Under the pieces are notes generated by a model, which worked only from the letters and a program-made list of their open reading frames with translations, searched no databases and was not told where the DNA came from. The position numbers were made by a program, and so were the translations under genes. Below are positions 17,871-27,975 of a DNA stretch of 64,000 nucleotides, one piece after another (position 1 is the stretch's first letter; each line of letters opens with the position of its first letter). Source of the stretch: Aureimonas flava (GTDB taxonomy: Bacteria; Pseudomonadota; Alphaproteobacteria; Rhizobiales; Rhizobiaceae); contig NZ_QYRN01000008.1 in assembly GCF_003583935.1 (NCBI RefSeq), positions 124,001-188,000 of the forward strand. The letters run 5' to 3'.

Positions 17871-18667
17871 GCGAAGGCTCCGGCAGGCTGGGGCGCGGCG
17901 CCGTCCGCGGGCGGCGCGCCGCCCGGCAGGCCGCCGCGCAGGGCCCCGCCGAAAGCGCGCTCGAGATTGGCCGGCGTGAAGACCTCCGCCGTCGGCCCCG
18001 AGGCGAGAACGGTGCGGTTGACCAGGATCGCCCGGTCGCAGAAGTCCGGCACGGCGGCGAGGTTGTGGGTGGAGACCAGCATGGCCGCCCCCTCGCGGCG
18101 CAGGTCCTTCAGGAGCGCCACGATCGCCGCCTCCGTGCGCAGGTCGACTCCGGTGAAGGGCTCGTCGAGCAGGATCACCTCCGCGCCCTGCGCCAGCGCG
18201 CGGGCCAGGAAGACGCGCTTCTTCTGGCCGCCCGACAGCTCGCCGATCTGGCGGGCGCGGAACTCCGCCATGCCGACGCGCGCCAGCGCGGCGGCGACGG
18301 CCTCGCGGTCCCGCGCCTTGGGACGGCGCAGCCAGCCCATGTGGCCGTAGCGGCCCATGGTGACGACGTCCTCCACCAGGACCGGGAAGTTCCAGTCGAT
18401 CTCCTCGCTCTGCGGCACGTAGGCGACGCGGTTGCCGGCCAGCGCCCGCGCGACCGGCGCGCCGAGGATCGACACCCGGCCCGCCGACTGGGGCACGAGG
18501 CCGAGGACCGACTTGAAGAGCGTGGACTTGCCCCCGCCGTTGACGCCCACCAGCGCCGTGATCGAGCCGCGCGGAACCGCGAAGGCGGCGTCGCGCAGGG
18601 CGACGTGGCCGTTGCGGTAGACCACGGTGAGGCCGGCCGCCTCGATGCCGGGCGCGGCGGCACTCAC
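17867..18667 (-). CDS. sitB: Metal ABC transporter ATP-binding protein
   Basis: The 266-residue ATPase has Walker [11 protein letters not shown], a Q-loop near [12 protein letters not shown], the signature [16 protein letters not shown], Walker [13 protein letters not shown] and the switch histidine in VSTHNLAAV. The [10 protein letters not shown] stretch is typical of Mn/Zn-type family ATPases. About 30 Gly/Pro/Ala-rich residues extend the C terminus. The GTG start overlaps the sitA stop (GTGA), the first of three such overlaps in this operon. Confidence 0.94.
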   Translation of the reverse strand: MSAAAPGIEAAGLTVVYRNGHVALRDAAFAVPRGSITALVGVNGGGKSTLFKSVLGLVPQSAGRVSILGAPVARALAGNRVAYVPQSEEIDWNFPVLVEDVVTMGRYGHMGWLRRPKARDREAVAAALARVGMAEFRARQIGELSGGQKKRVFLARALAQGAEVILLDEPFTGVDLRTEAAIVALLKDLRREGAAMLVSTHNLAAVPDFCDRAILVNRTVLASGPTAEVFTPANLERAFGGALRGGLPGGAPPADGAAPQPAGAFA

Positions 18668-19584
18668 GGGGCGAACCCGGCGGCGATGGTCTGCGTGGTG
18701 ACGCGCAGGAGGTCGAGATAGGTCGGCACCGGGCCGCCCTCGGCGCTCAGCGAATCGACGTAGAGGACGCCGCCGTAGCGCGCGCCGGTCTCGCGGGCGA
18801 CCTGCTCGGCCGGATCGGGCGAGACCGTGCTCTCGGAGAACACGACCGGGATGCCCTCGGCCTTCACCGTGTCGACCACGCGGCGGACCTGCTGGGGCGT
18901 GCCCTGCGCGTCGGCGTTGATCGGCCAGAGGTAGAGCTCCCGCAGGCCGAAGTCGCGCGCCATGTAGGAGAAGGCGCCCTCGCTGGAGACCAGCCAGCGG
19001 TGCCCTTCGGGAAGCGCGGCCAAGGCGGCGCGCGCGGGTTCGACGCTCGCCATGATCTCGCCCTTGTAGCGCCCGGCATTGGCGGCGTAGGTCGCGGCAT
19101 TGGCCGGGTCCTGTGCCGCGAGCGCGTCGCGGATGTTGTCGACGTAGCGCAGCGCCAGGGTCGGCGACATCCAGGCATGAGGGTTGGGCCGCCCCTCGTA
19201 GGGCCCCTCCCCGATCAGGATCGGCTCGATGCCGTCGGTGAGCACGGCCGACGGCTTGTCGCCGAGCTGTGCGAAGAACCGCTCGAACCAGAGCTCGAGG
19301 CCGAGGCCGTTCCAGAGCACCAGGTCGGCGTCGCGCACCGAAAGGATGTCGCGCGGCGTCGGCTGGTAGTTGTGGATCTCGGCGCCCGGCTTGGTGATGG
19401 AGACCACCTCCGCTTTGTCGCCCACGACGTTGCGCGCCATGTCGGCGATCACTGTGAAGGTCGTGGCGACCTTGAGCCGATCGGCGGCGGAAGCGGCGGG
19501 GGCGGCCAGCGCCGCCACCAGCGCGAGGGCGGAAAGGGCGAAGCTTCGCCGGGTAAGGGGCACGCAGGATCTCCAGGAGGGCAT
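18664..19584 (-). CDS. sitA: Manganese ABC transporter periplasmic binding protein
   Basis: This is a cluster A-I (TroA/PsaA) binding protein of 306 residues with an N-terminal signal peptide ([20 protein letters not shown]). Probable metal ligands are His in [11 protein letters not shown], His in PNPHAWMSP, Glu in [13 protein letters not shown] and a late Asp. The two His plus Glu plus Asp pattern favours manganese or iron over zinc. No histidine-rich loop is present, which also argues against zinc. The ATG at 19584 lacks a clear RBS; a GTG at 19563 with GGAG nearby is a possible alternative. A Mur-type box lies 24 bases upstream. Confidence 0.93.
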   Translation of the reverse strand: MPSWRSCVPLTRRSFALSALALVAALAAPAASAADRLKVATTFTVIADMARNVVGDKAEVVSITKPGAEIHNYQPTPRDILSVRDADLVLWNGLGLELWFERFFAQLGDKPSAVLTDGIEPILIGEGPYEGRPNPHAWMSPTLALRYVDNIRDALAAQDPANAATYAANAGRYKGEIMASVEPARAALAALPEGHRWLVSSEGAFSYMARDFGLRELYLWPINADAQGTPQQVRRVVDTVKAEGIPVVFSESTVSPDPAEQVARETGARYGGVLYVDSLSAEGGPVPTYLDLLRVTTQTIAAGFAP

Positions 19585-19606
19585 CGTCAGGACGGAAAAA
19601 TATGCA

Positions 19607-19625
19607 ATTGCGAATGGTTTGCAAG
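19607..19625. promoter_or_regulatory. Mur/Fur-type box upstream of sitABCD
   Basis: TTGCGAATGGTTTGCAA (19608-19624) is a near-perfect palindrome: 12 of 14 arm positions pair around the centre TGG. It resembles the Mur-responsive sequences that control sit operons in rhizobia, where the Fur homologue Mur represses with manganese. It lies just upstream of the sitA start. Confidence 0.7.
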
Positions 19626-19769
19626 TTGCGTCCGCGCGGTTTTCCTCCGGCGACCCTTCGGCACGGGCGGCGCCCCTCCCACGGCACAACCGACGCCGCG
19701 CCCGCGCCGCGCCGGCCCGACAGGCCGTGCCCGCCCGGTCTCCCGCCGGGCGGCGAGGAAAGCGACCGC

Positions 19770-21371
19770 TCAGGCGAGGCGCAGCCACTCGAAGCCGAAC
19801 GGGGCGAGCCGCCATTCGCCGTTCGGCCCCGCCGGCTGCACCGTGCCCTGGTGCAGGAGGTTGACGCAGCGGCGGCCGGCGATCGCCTCGGCAAGGTTCA
19901 GCGTCGCCGGGCGGTCGGCGAGGTTGTGCAGCGTCAGCACCTCGCCGTCGCGCCAGCGGGCGCGCAGCGCCAGGACGCTCGACGCGCCGAGGTCGAGCAC
20001 CTCGACCTCGCCCCAGCCGATCTCGCGGCAGGCGCGTCGCGCCCGCACCAGTCGCTGGACGGTGGAGAACAGGGAATCGCCCGACGCCTTCTGCGTCTCG
20101 GCGTTCACGAAGGCGGGCGCGAACGGGCCGTCCAGCACGGGCGCGCGCACCCAGGACCCCGGGTCGGCCGCGGAGAAGCCGCCGGCGCCCTCCGGCGTCC
20201 ATTGCATGGGCGTGCGAACGGGATGGCGCTCGGGCAGGTCGAGGTTCTCGCCCATGCCGATCTCGTCGCCGTACCAGAGCACCGGCGTTCCCGGCAGCGA
20301 CAGCATCAGGCTGAAGCCGAGACGGATGCGCCGCTCGTCGCCGCCCAGCATCGGCGCGAGGCGCCGGCGCAGGCCGCGATCGTAGAGCTGCATGTCCTCG
20401 TCCGGCCCGAAGGCGGCGAACACCTCCGCGCGCTCGGCGTCCGACAGGCGGCCGAGGTCGATCTCGTCGTGGTTGCGCAGGAAGGTCGCCCATTGGGCGA
20501 TCGCGGGAATAGCGGGAAGGCTCTCGAGCATCGCCCGCACCGGCGCGGCGTCGCGCCGGGCGAGCGCCAGGAAGAGCTTCTGGTTGAGCGGGAAGTTGAA
20601 GATCAGGTGCAGGCGGTCGCCGTCGCCGAAATAGGCGTCCGCCTCCTCCATCGGGATGTTGGCCTCGGCGAGCAGGATCGCCTCCGCGCGCCGCCACGAC
20701 AGGAACGACTGGAGCTCGGCGAGATAGGCGTGCGGGTCGCCCTCCAGCCCTTCCAGCATGAACGGAGCGGCGTCGATGCGAAAGCCCGAGACGCCGAGCG
20801 CCAGCCAGAAGCCCATGATGCGCTGGATCTCCTCGCGCACCGCCGGGTTGGCGATGTTGAGGTCGGCCTGATGCTCGTAGAAGCGGTGGTTGTAGTATTC
20901 CCGGCGCTTGCGGTCGAAGGTCCAGGTGGTCTTCTGGACGCCGGGGAAGATCACCCCGTCCTCGGCGTCGTCCGGCTTCTCCTTCCGCCAGACGTACCAG
21001 TCGCGGTAGTGCGACTGGGGGTCCGAGCGGCTGGCCTGGAACCAGGGATGCTCCACCGAGGTGTGGTTCACCACGAGGTCGACGATGACGCGAAGACCCC
21101 GGTCGCTCGCGGCCTGCATGAACTCGGCGAAGTCGCCGAGCGTCCCGTAGCGGGGGTCGACATTGTAGTAGTCGGCGACGTCGTAGCCGTTGTCGCGGTT
21201 GGGCGAGGGATAGAACGGCAGGAGCCAGATGCAGTTGGCGCCCAGCGCTTCGATATGGTCGAGATGGTCGGCAAGGCCCCGGAAGTCCCCGACCCCGTCG
21301 CCGTCCGAATCCCGGAAGGCGTCGACGTCGAGGCAGTAGATCACCGCGTTCTTGTACCAGAGGTTCCGCAT
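19770..21371 (-). CDS. Alpha-amylase family (GH13) glycosidase, trehalose-synthase-like
   Basis: The 533-residue enzyme starts [20 protein letters not shown], very like trehalose synthase. It has the GH13 conserved regions: [13 protein letters not shown], the nucleophile Asp in [11 protein letters not shown], the acid/base Glu in [14 protein letters not shown] and the third acid in [13 protein letters not shown]-terminal beta domain follows from about residue 440. It has no signal peptide, so it should act in the cytoplasm on maltose, trehalose or related glucosides. The maltokinase extension of some trehalose synthases is missing. The start is the ATG at 21371. No partner glucan gene is adjacent. 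Confidence 0.9.
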   Translation of the reverse strand: MRNLWYKNAVIYCLDVDAFRDSDGDGVGDFRGLADHLDHIEALGANCIWLLPFYPSPNRDNGYDVADYYNVDPRYGTLGDFAEFMQAASDRGLRVIVDLVVNHTSVEHPWFQASRSDPQSHYRDWYVWRKEKPDDAEDGVIFPGVQKTTWTFDRKRREYYNHRFYEHQADLNIANPAVREEIQRIMGFWLALGVSGFRIDAAPFMLEGLEGDPHAYLAELQSFLSWRRAEAILLAEANIPMEEADAYFGDGDRLHLIFNFPLNQKLFLALARRDAAPVRAMLESLPAIPAIAQWATFLRNHDEIDLGRLSDAERAEVFAAFGPDEDMQLYDRGLRRRLAPMLGGDERRIRLGFSLMLSLPGTPVLWYGDEIGMGENLDLPERHPVRTPMQWTPEGAGGFSAADPGSWVRAPVLDGPFAPAFVNAETQKASGDSLFSTVQRLVRARRACREIGWGEVEVLDLGASSVLALRARWRDGEVLTLHNLADRPATLNLAEAIAGRRCVNLLHQGTVQPAGPNGEWRLAPFGFEWLRLA

Positions 21372-21498
21372 CCGCCATCCTTCCCGCCGGCCCTTCGGAC
21401 CATAGCTAGAGGCGGGAGGGACGGATGGCAGGCCCGCGCCGCGCGACGGGCCGGACGGCCGGCGGGGCCGCGAACGGGGAACGGGAGGGCCGACGCCC

Positions 21499-22293
21499 AT
21501 GCAATCGCTGCGGATCGCGCTCGGCCTCCTCGCGCTGGTCGGCCTCGTGTTCCTGATCCTTCCGAGCGAGCCGACGCTGTTGGCGGGCCGGAGCGCGGCG
21601 CCGCCCTCGCTCGCCGAGGCAGCGGACGGCATGCCGCCGACGGCCACGGCACCCCGGGTCGAGCCGCCTCCCGCCGCGCCGGTGCGCACGATCGGGCCGA
21701 CGCCGGCGCCGACCACGGCGCTGACGCGCCTGCCCCCGGTCGCCAGCGGCGCCGCGACGCCGCCACGGGCCGACGAGCCCGAGCCCGAGCCGGCCGCGGG
21801 CGCAGCCGTTGCCGCTGCCACGGACACGGCCGACGACGAAGCGGCGACGTCGGAGGCCGCCGCCGCGCCCGACCCCGACAAGCCCGCGTTCCGCCTCTTC
21901 GCCCGCCCCATCGCGGTGGATGCCGGCACGTTGAAGGCGGGCGAGTTCACGCTTCGGGTGGCGGGCGTCCAGCCGGTGGCCCGGAGCGCGCGCTGCACCG
22001 ACGGGGCGCAGGCCTGGCCTTGCGCGACGCGGGCCCGCACGGCCCTGCGCGGCTGGCTGCGGGGCCGCTCCGTGCTGTGCGCCGTAACACCGGCCGAGGC
22101 GCAGGCGATCGAGATCACCGCGCCCTGCCTCCTGGGCGAGGAGGACGTCGGCGACTGGGTGGTGCGCAACGGCTGGGCGCGCGCCGCGTCCGGCAGCCGC
22201 TACGAGGCGGCCGAGAGCGAGGCGCGCGAGGCGCGGCGCGGGGTCTGGGCCTACGGCTTCGCCGACGAGGCGAGCGCCAGTTCAGGCGGTTGA
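21499..22293 (+). CDS. Thermonuclease-like (SNase-fold) membrane-anchored protein
   Basis: The 264-residue product has an N-terminal hydrophobic helix ([17 protein letters not shown]), then about 110 residues of Pro/Ala-rich low-complexity linker, then an SNase-like domain from about residue 135. The latter contains [37 protein letters not shown] and a final [14 protein letters not shown] with [11 protein letters not shown]. Key arginines of classical nucleases are hard to place, so activity is uncertain. Four cysteines may form disulfides in the periplasm. Its last 12 bases overlap the end of lysK on the opposite strand. Confidence 0.75.
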   Translation: MQSLRIALGLLALVGLVFLILPSEPTLLAGRSAAPPSLAEAADGMPPTATAPRVEPPPAAPVRTIGPTPAPTTALTRLPPVASGAATPPRADEPEPEPAAGAAVAAATDTADDEAATSEAAAAPDPDKPAFRLFARPIAVDAGTLKAGEFTLRVAGVQPVARSARCTDGAQAWPCATRARTALRGWLRGRSVLCAVTPAEAQAIEITAPCLLGEEDVGDWVVRNGWARAASGSRYEAAESEAREARRGVWAYGFADEASASSGG

Positions 22294-23946
22294 GGCGAGC
22301 GAGCCGTCCAGCGCGCGTGCGATCAGGCGGCGCGTCTCGTCGATGCCGTAGAGCGCCACGAAGGAGCCGAAGCGCGGCCCGCGCTCCTGCCCGATCAGCA
22401 CCTGGTAGAGCGCCGAGAACCACTCCAGCGACACGCCGGGTCCGCCGTCCGGGCCCTTCTTCTTCTCGTCCTGGTAGCGCGGGACCGGCCGGGCGGCGTC
22501 GAGCACCGCGTCCTGGATCGCGGCGGCGTCGGCCGTGTCGGGGAGCGCCGCCAGCCGCCGGTCGAGATCCGCGAGCGCCGCGCGCTCCACCTCGTCGGGC
22601 GCCCGGAACCGCTTGGTCGGGCGCACGAAGTCCTCGAAGTAGCGCAGCGCGTAGCCGACCAGCCGGTCGAGCTCGGGATCGCTCTGGGCGGTGACGCCCG
22701 GCGCATAGCGCGAGATGAAGCCCCAGAGCGTCTTCGGATCGGCGGCGTTGGAGGCCGAGACGAGGTTGAGGAGCAGCGCGAAGGAGACCGGGATGCCCTT
22801 CACCGGCGGCTCGCCGCCATGGATGTGGAAGGTCGGGTTCTGGAGGCGGGACTTGGCGTCCTGGCGCTCGTAGGCGCTCGCGAACGCGTAGTAGTCCTCC
22901 ACGGCCTTGGGGATGACGTCGAAGTGGAGCCGCTTGGCGGCGCGCGGCTTGTTGAACATGTAGAGGCCGAGGCTCTCGGGCGAGGCGTAGGTCAGCCACT
23001 CCTCGATCGACAGGCCGTTGCCCTTGGACTTGGAGATCTTCGCCCCTTCGGCGTCCAGGAAGAGTTCGTAGACGAAGTGCTCCGGCGCCTCGCCGCCCAG
23101 GATCTCGCAGATCCGGTCGTACACGGCGGCGTTGGTCTGGTGGTCCTTGCCGAACATCTCGAAATCGACGCCGAGCGCGGCCCAGCGCATGCCGAAGTCC
23201 GGCTTCCACTGCAGCTTCACCTGGCCGCCGGTGACGGGCAGCGTCGTTTCCGCTCCGTCCTCGTCCAGGAAGGTGATGGTGCCCGCCGCGGCGTCCACAT
23301 GCTTCATCGGCACGTAGAGGACGCGGCCGGTGGTGGGCGAGATCGGCAGGAACGGGCTGTAGGTCGCCCGACGCTCGGGGCCCAGCGTCGGCAGCATCAC
23401 GCCCATGATGTCGTCGTAGCGTTCGGCCGCGCGCCGCAGCACCGCGTCGAAGCGACCGTCGCGGTAGTACTGCGTGGCGCTGGCGAACTCGTAGTCGAAG
23501 CCGAACGTGTCGAGGAAGCGGCGCAGCATCGCGTTGTTGTGGCCCGCGAAGGTCGCCTCCGCGCCGCCGAACGGGTTCGGCACGTCCGACAGCGGACGCT
23601 GGAGATAGGGCTCCAGCGCGGCCCGGTCGGGCACGTTGTCGGGGATCTTGCGCATCCCGTCCATGTCGTCGGAGAAGCAGATCAGGCGGGTCGGGATCGC
23701 GTCCTCGGTCAGGATGCGGAAGGCGTTGCGCACCATGGTCGTGCGCGCGACCTCGCCGAAGGTTCCGATATGCGGCAAGCCGGAGGGCCCGTAGCCGGTC
23801 TCGAACAGCGCCTCGCGCTTGCCGGTGCGCCGGAGGCGGGCGACGATCTTGCGCGCTTCCTCGAAGGGCCAGGCCTGCGAGGTCAGCGCGGCCTCGAGAA
23901 TCTCCGGCATGGTCCGGCCGCTCGCCGCTCCGTCCTCGATCGTCAT
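22282..23946 (-). CDS. lysK: Class I lysyl-tRNA synthetase
   Basis: This 554-residue enzyme charges tRNA-Lys. It is the archaeal/alphaproteobacterial class I type, unrelated in fold to the common class II LysS. The HIGH-like motif is LPHIGTFGE (residues 58-66) and the KMSKS motif is [17 protein letters not shown] helical anticodon-binding region fills the C-terminal third. The ATG at 23946 is followed by [12 protein letters not shown]. It is convergent with the SNase-like gene and overlaps it by 12 bases. Confidence 0.96.
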   Translation of the reverse strand: MTIEDGAASGRTMPEILEAALTSQAWPFEEARKIVARLRRTGKREALFETGYGPSGLPHIGTFGEVARTTMVRNAFRILTEDAIPTRLICFSDDMDGMRKIPDNVPDRAALEPYLQRPLSDVPNPFGGAEATFAGHNNAMLRRFLDTFGFDYEFASATQYYRDGRFDAVLRRAAERYDDIMGVMLPTLGPERRATYSPFLPISPTTGRVLYVPMKHVDAAAGTITFLDEDGAETTLPVTGGQVKLQWKPDFGMRWAALGVDFEMFGKDHQTNAAVYDRICEILGGEAPEHFVYELFLDAEGAKISKSKGNGLSIEEWLTYASPESLGLYMFNKPRAAKRLHFDVIPKAVEDYYAFASAYERQDAKSRLQNPTFHIHGGEPPVKGIPVSFALLLNLVSASNAADPKTLWGFISRYAPGVTAQSDPELDRLVGYALRYFEDFVRPTKRFRAPDEVERAALADLDRRLAALPDTADAAAIQDAVLDAARPVPRYQDEKKKGPDGGPGVSLEWFSALYQVLIGQERGPRFGSFVALYGIDETRRLIARALDGSLASTA

Positions 23947-24059
23947 GATGGGTCAACCTCTCGCATCGAGCCGGCCGGGCGCCGGACGGCGCGGAGCTCG
24001 CATTCCAAGCGTCCGTCTATGGTTTCGCGGCGCCCCGCCGTCAACGGCGCGGGCCCGCT

Positions 24060-24950
24060 TCAGAAGGCGCTGACGGGAAAATAGCGCAGGAGCAGCTCCG
24101 ACATGCGCCCGCTCGCCACGATCCGCCCGATCGCGTAGTCGAAGGCCGCGCGAAGGTCGCCGTCCTCCGGCTTCACCGCGATCGCCAGTCCCTCGCCCAG
24201 GAAATGGTCCGACAGGAGCGGCCCGCCCGAGAAGGCGCAGCAATCGGCCGCCGCCTCGCTGGAGAGCCAGAAGGACAGGCCGACCCCGTCGCCGAACACC
24301 GCCCGCACGCGCTCGGCGCGCAAGGCGTCCAGCGCCGCCTCGCGCGTCGGCAGGCCGACCGCCTCGGCCCGCGGGAAGAAGGCCCGCAGCATCGCCTCGT
24401 GCGCGCTGCCCGAGACCACCGCCACCTTGACGCCGGCGAGCCCCGCCTGGAGCTCGCGCTCGACCGGCTGCCCGGTCAGGGTGACGAAGCGGGCGGGGTA
24501 GCGGAAGAATGGGTGGGTGAAGTCGAAGCGCGAGCGGCTGTCGGCGTCGATCGCGAGCCCGGCGATCACCGCCTCGCCCTCGCCCTGCGCCAGGGCCCCG
24601 CCGAGCTCGGCGAAGGGCCGGGCCTCGATCTGGCAACGCGCCGCGACGTCGAGCTCCTCGCAGATGGTTCGGGCCAGATCGACGTGGAACCCTGCGAGGC
24701 GGCCGCGCTGGTCGAGGAAGTTGAACGGCGCGAAGTCGACCGAGGTCAGGAACCGGATGCGGGCGCGGTCCGAAAGGTCCGGTTCGGCGAACCGCTGCCC
24801 CTGGTCCCAGAAGTTCGGCGTCGGCACGGCCGGCGGGGGGGCAAGGGCGGGCGCCTGGCTTTGGGCGTATCCGGGGCCGGCCACAACCAGAAGGGGCAGC
24901 GCCAGAAGGGTCGCGGCTACAAATGCACGCAAGGGTTTCTTCTCCCCCAT
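24060..24950 (-). CDS. Family 3-type solute-binding protein
   Basis: The 296-residue exported protein has a signal peptide (LRAFVAATLLALPLLVVAGPGYA) and an amino-acid-type binding fold: RFLTSVDFAPFNFLDQRG, GFHVDLARTICEEL, DADSRSRFDFTHPFFRYPAR and VAVVSGSAHEAM. Two adjacent cysteines (ADCCAFSG) are unusual. No permease or ATPase gene lies next to it, so it is an orphan binding protein, or a sensor-type receptor. It is divergent from the glycosyltransferase gene, with 57 bases between them. Confidence 0.85.
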   Translation of the reverse strand: MGEKKPLRAFVAATLLALPLLVVAGPGYAQSQAPALAPPPAVPTPNFWDQGQRFAEPDLSDRARIRFLTSVDFAPFNFLDQRGRLAGFHVDLARTICEELDVAARCQIEARPFAELGGALAQGEGEAVIAGLAIDADSRSRFDFTHPFFRYPARFVTLTGQPVERELQAGLAGVKVAVVSGSAHEAMLRAFFPRAEAVGLPTREAALDALRAERVRAVFGDGVGLSFWLSSEAAADCCAFSGGPLLSDHFLGEGLAIAVKPEDGDLRAAFDYAIGRIVASGRMSELLLRYFPVSAF

Positions 24951-25007
24951 GGATTACGAGCCCAAGATGTCCACGCTGCGGGAAACCGTCACGGCTTCGG
25001 GGACAAC

Positions 25008-26630
25008 GTGTTGCGTGAACCGGAATATGCCCTCTGCGGCGCGGATGCCAGCCGCAACGCGGCCGTCCGCACCGACGAGCCCTTCGCGAACGCGCTCGCC
25101 GGCCATGGGGCGCGCGCCCTCCCCGCCGGTTCGCCGCCGTCGCCCGCGCTGGAGCAGGCCCTTCTCCGTCTGGGACTGGATCGCGGCACCTTCGAGGCGG
25201 CCTGCCGGGAGGCCGAGCGGAACGGCTCCAGCGCCGACGAGGAACTGATCGCCGCCGGCCTGGTGGACGAGGCCGCGCTGGCGCGGGCCCTCGGTGCCGT
25301 GCTGGGTCTCTGCGCCGAGCCGATCGGTCCCGGAGCGTCGCTGCTGCGCGACGGCCGGGGTGCCTTCGACGCCTCGGAGCGTCACGCCAAGACCTGCGAC
25401 GGGGCGATGCGGCCCCGCCTGTTCCTCGCCCCCAGGCTGGAGCGGATCGGCTTCCTGGCCGATCGGATCTCGCGGTCGCCGCAACTGGCGACGACGCTGC
25501 GGGTCACCAGCCTGTCGGAGATCGCCATGGCGCGTGGGGCGGCCAGCGGCGCCGAACGCTCGACGCGGGCGCGCGCCCTGGCGGCGCTGGACTGGCCACG
25601 CTCCCGGCTCGAGGTCTTCTTCGTCTGCGAGGCCAACGACCCGGAGACCATCGCGGCGGTGGAGCGTGCGATCGCGGGCGAGCCCAACTTCTCGGTGATC
25701 GCGACCCCGCGCACCGCGCCGACCACCAAGCCCAAGGCTCTGAACTTCGCGCTGCCGCTGACGCGCGGCGAATTCGTGGTTCTCTACGACGCGGAGGACC
25801 GGCCCGACCCCGGCCAGCTTCGCGCGGCCCATGCCGCCTTCCGCTCCGCGCCCGTCTCGCTGGCCTGCGTCCAGGCGCCGCTGGTGATCCGCAATGCGGC
25901 CGACGGCTGGCTGGAGACCCTGTTCGCGCTGGAATACGCGGTCCTGTTCCGCGCGATCCTGCCCTGGCTTGCCCGGCGCGGCCTGCCGCTGCCGCTCGGC
26001 GGCACCTCCAATCATTTCCGGCGCGCGGCGCTGGTGGAGGCGGGCGGCTGGGACAGCCACAACGTCGCCGAGGACGCCGATCTCGGCATCCGCCTGTCGC
26101 GGCTCGGCTACCGGATCGGCACCATCGCGAGCCCGACCTCGGAGATCGCGCCCTCGCGCTTTCTCGACTGGCGCAACCAGCGCACCCGCTGGATCAAGGG
26201 ATGGTGCCAGACCTGGCTGGTGCACATGCGCGACCCGCGCCTCGCCTGCCGCCAGCTCGGCCTGCGCGCCTTTCTGACCTTCCAGATCCTGTTCGGCGGC
26301 ATGATCGCGGCGAGTTTGATGCACGTGGTCTTCGCCGGCCATCTCCTGGCGGCCACCCACGCGTATCTGACGACCGGCGAGATCCACGTCGCCGCCGGGG
26401 TCCTGGCGGCCGTCGACCTCCTCAACATCGCGCTGGCCTACACCGTGTTCATCCTCACGGCGCGGCTCGTCGCGAGCGAGGCCGAGCGGCCGCTCCTGCG
26501 CCGTCTCTGGTCGCTCTGGTTCTACTGGCTGATCGTCAGCCTGGCGGGCCTGCGCGCGATCGGCCAGCTCGTCCACGCGCCGCACATGTGGGAGAAGACC
26601 CCGCATCGCGAGCCGGCGGGGCGGGCCTGA
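25008..26630 (+). CDS. Family 2 glycosyltransferase with T2SSE-N-like domain, probably internally deleted
   Basis: The first 110 residues resemble the regulatory domain found before many BcsA-like transferases (AACREAERNGSSADEELIAA). The catalytic part has ALDWPRSRLEVFFVCEANDP, KALNFALPLTRGEF, the DxD-like VVLYDAEDRPDPGQ, GGTSNHFRRAALVEAGGWD and the QxxRW box QRTRWIKGWCQTW, then about four membrane helices. What is missing is the segment before ALDWP: the usual membrane helices and the first strand with PxYSVLVPLxREA. About 100 residues are absent with no frameshift, and the junction reads MARGAASGAERSTRARALAA. The GTG start follows GGGGAC. Activity is doubtful. Confidence 0.75.
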   Translation: MLREPEYALCGADASRNAAVRTDEPFANALAGHGARALPAGSPPSPALEQALLRLGLDRGTFEAACREAERNGSSADEELIAAGLVDEAALARALGAVLGLCAEPIGPGASLLRDGRGAFDASERHAKTCDGAMRPRLFLAPRLERIGFLADRISRSPQLATTLRVTSLSEIAMARGAASGAERSTRARALAALDWPRSRLEVFFVCEANDPETIAAVERAIAGEPNFSVIATPRTAPTTKPKALNFALPLTRGEFVVLYDAEDRPDPGQLRAAHAAFRSAPVSLACVQAPLVIRNAADGWLETLFALEYAVLFRAILPWLARRGLPLPLGGTSNHFRRAALVEAGGWDSHNVAEDADLGIRLSRLGYRIGTIASPTSEIAPSRFLDWRNQRTRWIKGWCQTWLVHMRDPRLACRQLGLRAFLTFQILFGGMIAASLMHVVFAGHLLAATHAYLTTGEIHVAAGVLAAVDLLNIALAYTVFILTARLVASEAERPLLRRLWSLWFYWLIVSLAGLRAIGQLVHAPHMWEKTPHREPAGRA

Positions 26631-26653
26631 TCGGCGGCCCGTCCCCGCGCCGG

Positions 26654-26911
26654 TCAGGAGCGCGCGCCCTCGCCGTCCACCACGTCGGCATGGGGCCGGT
26701 CGTCGCCGCGCGAGACCTCCTCGTGCCAGACGCCGCTGCGGTCCTGATACTGGATGCCGGCGGTTTCGCCGGCCAGTTCCTGGCGGGCCGAGGCGTCCCT
26801 GGCGGCCGCCAGCGCCCGGTTGTGCGTCGGGAAGGTCTCGGAGAACACGTCTCCGACCTTGTAGGCCCAGCCGCCGTCGTGCTCGACGATGTTGTAATGG
26901 ATGTCCGACAT
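26654..26911 (-). CDS. DUF2188-like small protein
   Basis: The 85-residue soluble protein has the DUF2188 pattern: HYNIVEHDGGWAYKVGDVFS, then THNRALAAARDASARQEL, then a short strand pair QYQDRSGVWHEEV. Relatives are small stress- or phage-associated proteins of unknown role. The start is the ATG at 26911. It precedes nothing on its strand for 60 bases and lies downstream of the AP-superfamily hydrolase gene, with which it may be co-transcribed. Confidence 0.75.
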   Translation of the reverse strand: MSDIHYNIVEHDGGWAYKVGDVFSETFPTHNRALAAARDASARQELAGETAGIQYQDRSGVWHEEVSRGDDRPHADVVDGEGARS

Positions 26912-26970
26912 CCCGCGTCCTCCATGTTCTTCGGGCGTCAGGCGCCCGGCGGAAGAACGCGAGGGTCGGG

Positions 26971-27885
26971 TCAGCCGTTCCAGCGCGAGGCGGTGCGGGC
27001 GGTGCCCCCCACGGGACGGCCGGCCGGAACGCCGAGCCAGCGCCGCGCGGCCGCGCGCCAGCGGTCGCGCCGGCGCTCGGGCGTCTCGCGCGCCACGGGC
27101 CGCCCCTTGTAGCGGATCACGAGGGGCACGGTCGTGGTCATCGGATGGGCGATGCCGTGTTCCCACAGCCCGTCCTCGCCCCAGCAGTCGCCGTGGTCGC
27201 CGCAGACGATCACGGTACCGTCGCGGTGGCTGGCGAGGAGCGGCGCGAGGAGCCGATCGACATAGTCGAGGCAGGCCGCCTGGCGCCGCGCGCATTCGGC
27301 GGCTCGGTCGCGATTCTGGAAGGGCAGGCACGGATTGTCGTCGGGCGACCAGTCGGCGCCCTCGAACCAGTAGGGCACGTGAGTCTCGCCGACATTGACG
27401 AAGGTGAAGGTCGGCCCTTGCGCGTAGTCGAGCCGGCGGGAGATCCAGTCCATCTGGCGGCGCAGGTGGTAGGGCCCCGCATACAGGAAATGGTCGAAGC
27501 TGCGGCTGAGGTGGATGCCGGTCGGCGTGGCAGGATCGAACCAGCCCATCGCGGCCGTGCCGATCGTGGTGTAGCCGAGGTTGCGGAAGCCCTCGACGAT
27601 GTTGCAGCCGGACAGCGTGTAGCCCTCCGTCCCCTTGCCGGCGAAGCCGACCCCGGCGATCTTGAACAGCTTGCCGAACTTCGGGTCGAGCAGCGGCTGC
27701 GCGGCGCCCGGAATGCCGGGGGTGAAGCCGACGAACATCGCCGAGTGCGAGCCATAGGTGAAGTAGCTCGGCGACTGCGCCTTGTGGAACGGCGCCAGCG
27801 CCTTGATGTTGGGCGCCGAGCCGTTGGCGAACGTGTCGTAGCGGCAGGAATCGAGGGTGACGAAGAGGACGCGGTCGGCGCTCAT
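26971..27885 (-). CDS. Alkaline phosphatase superfamily (sulfatase-like) hydrolase
   Basis: The 304-residue protein starts ADRVLFVTLDSCRYDTF, where the Asp would bind metal and the Ser/Cys pair sits at the nucleophile position. Later motifs TFVNVGETHVPYWFEG and VIVCGDHGDCWGEDG with WEHGIAHP give the second metal site. There is no signal peptide, so it is probably cytoplasmic. The formylglycine CxPxR motif of true sulfatases is absent. Substrate unknown. The start is the ATG at 27885; a GTG 15 bases further upstream is possible. It lies 90 bases downstream of the RTX gene on the same strand. Confidence 0.75.
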   Translation of the reverse strand: MSADRVLFVTLDSCRYDTFANGSAPNIKALAPFHKAQSPSYFTYGSHSAMFVGFTPGIPGAAQPLLDPKFGKLFKIAGVGFAGKGTEGYTLSGCNIVEGFRNLGYTTIGTAAMGWFDPATPTGIHLSRSFDHFLYAGPYHLRRQMDWISRRLDYAQGPTFTFVNVGETHVPYWFEGADWSPDDNPCLPFQNRDRAAECARRQAACLDYVDRLLAPLLASHRDGTVIVCGDHGDCWGEDGLWEHGIAHPMTTTVPLVIRYKGRPVARETPERRRDRWRAAARRWLGVPAGRPVGGTARTASRWNG

Positions 27886-27975
27886 GACATGACCCCACAC
27901 GGATGACGGATGGGGGCGGCCGGAACCGCCCCCTGTTGTCTGTCCGATCCGCCCGCGCGGGGCGGAATACCTGTG

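Noticed and set aside
19602-22694. A 1030-codon plus-strand open frame across the glycosidase gene.
   Set aside because: It spans three real genes (glycosidase, SNase-like, lysK end) in a shadow frame, with repetitive Arg/Gly/Ala composition.
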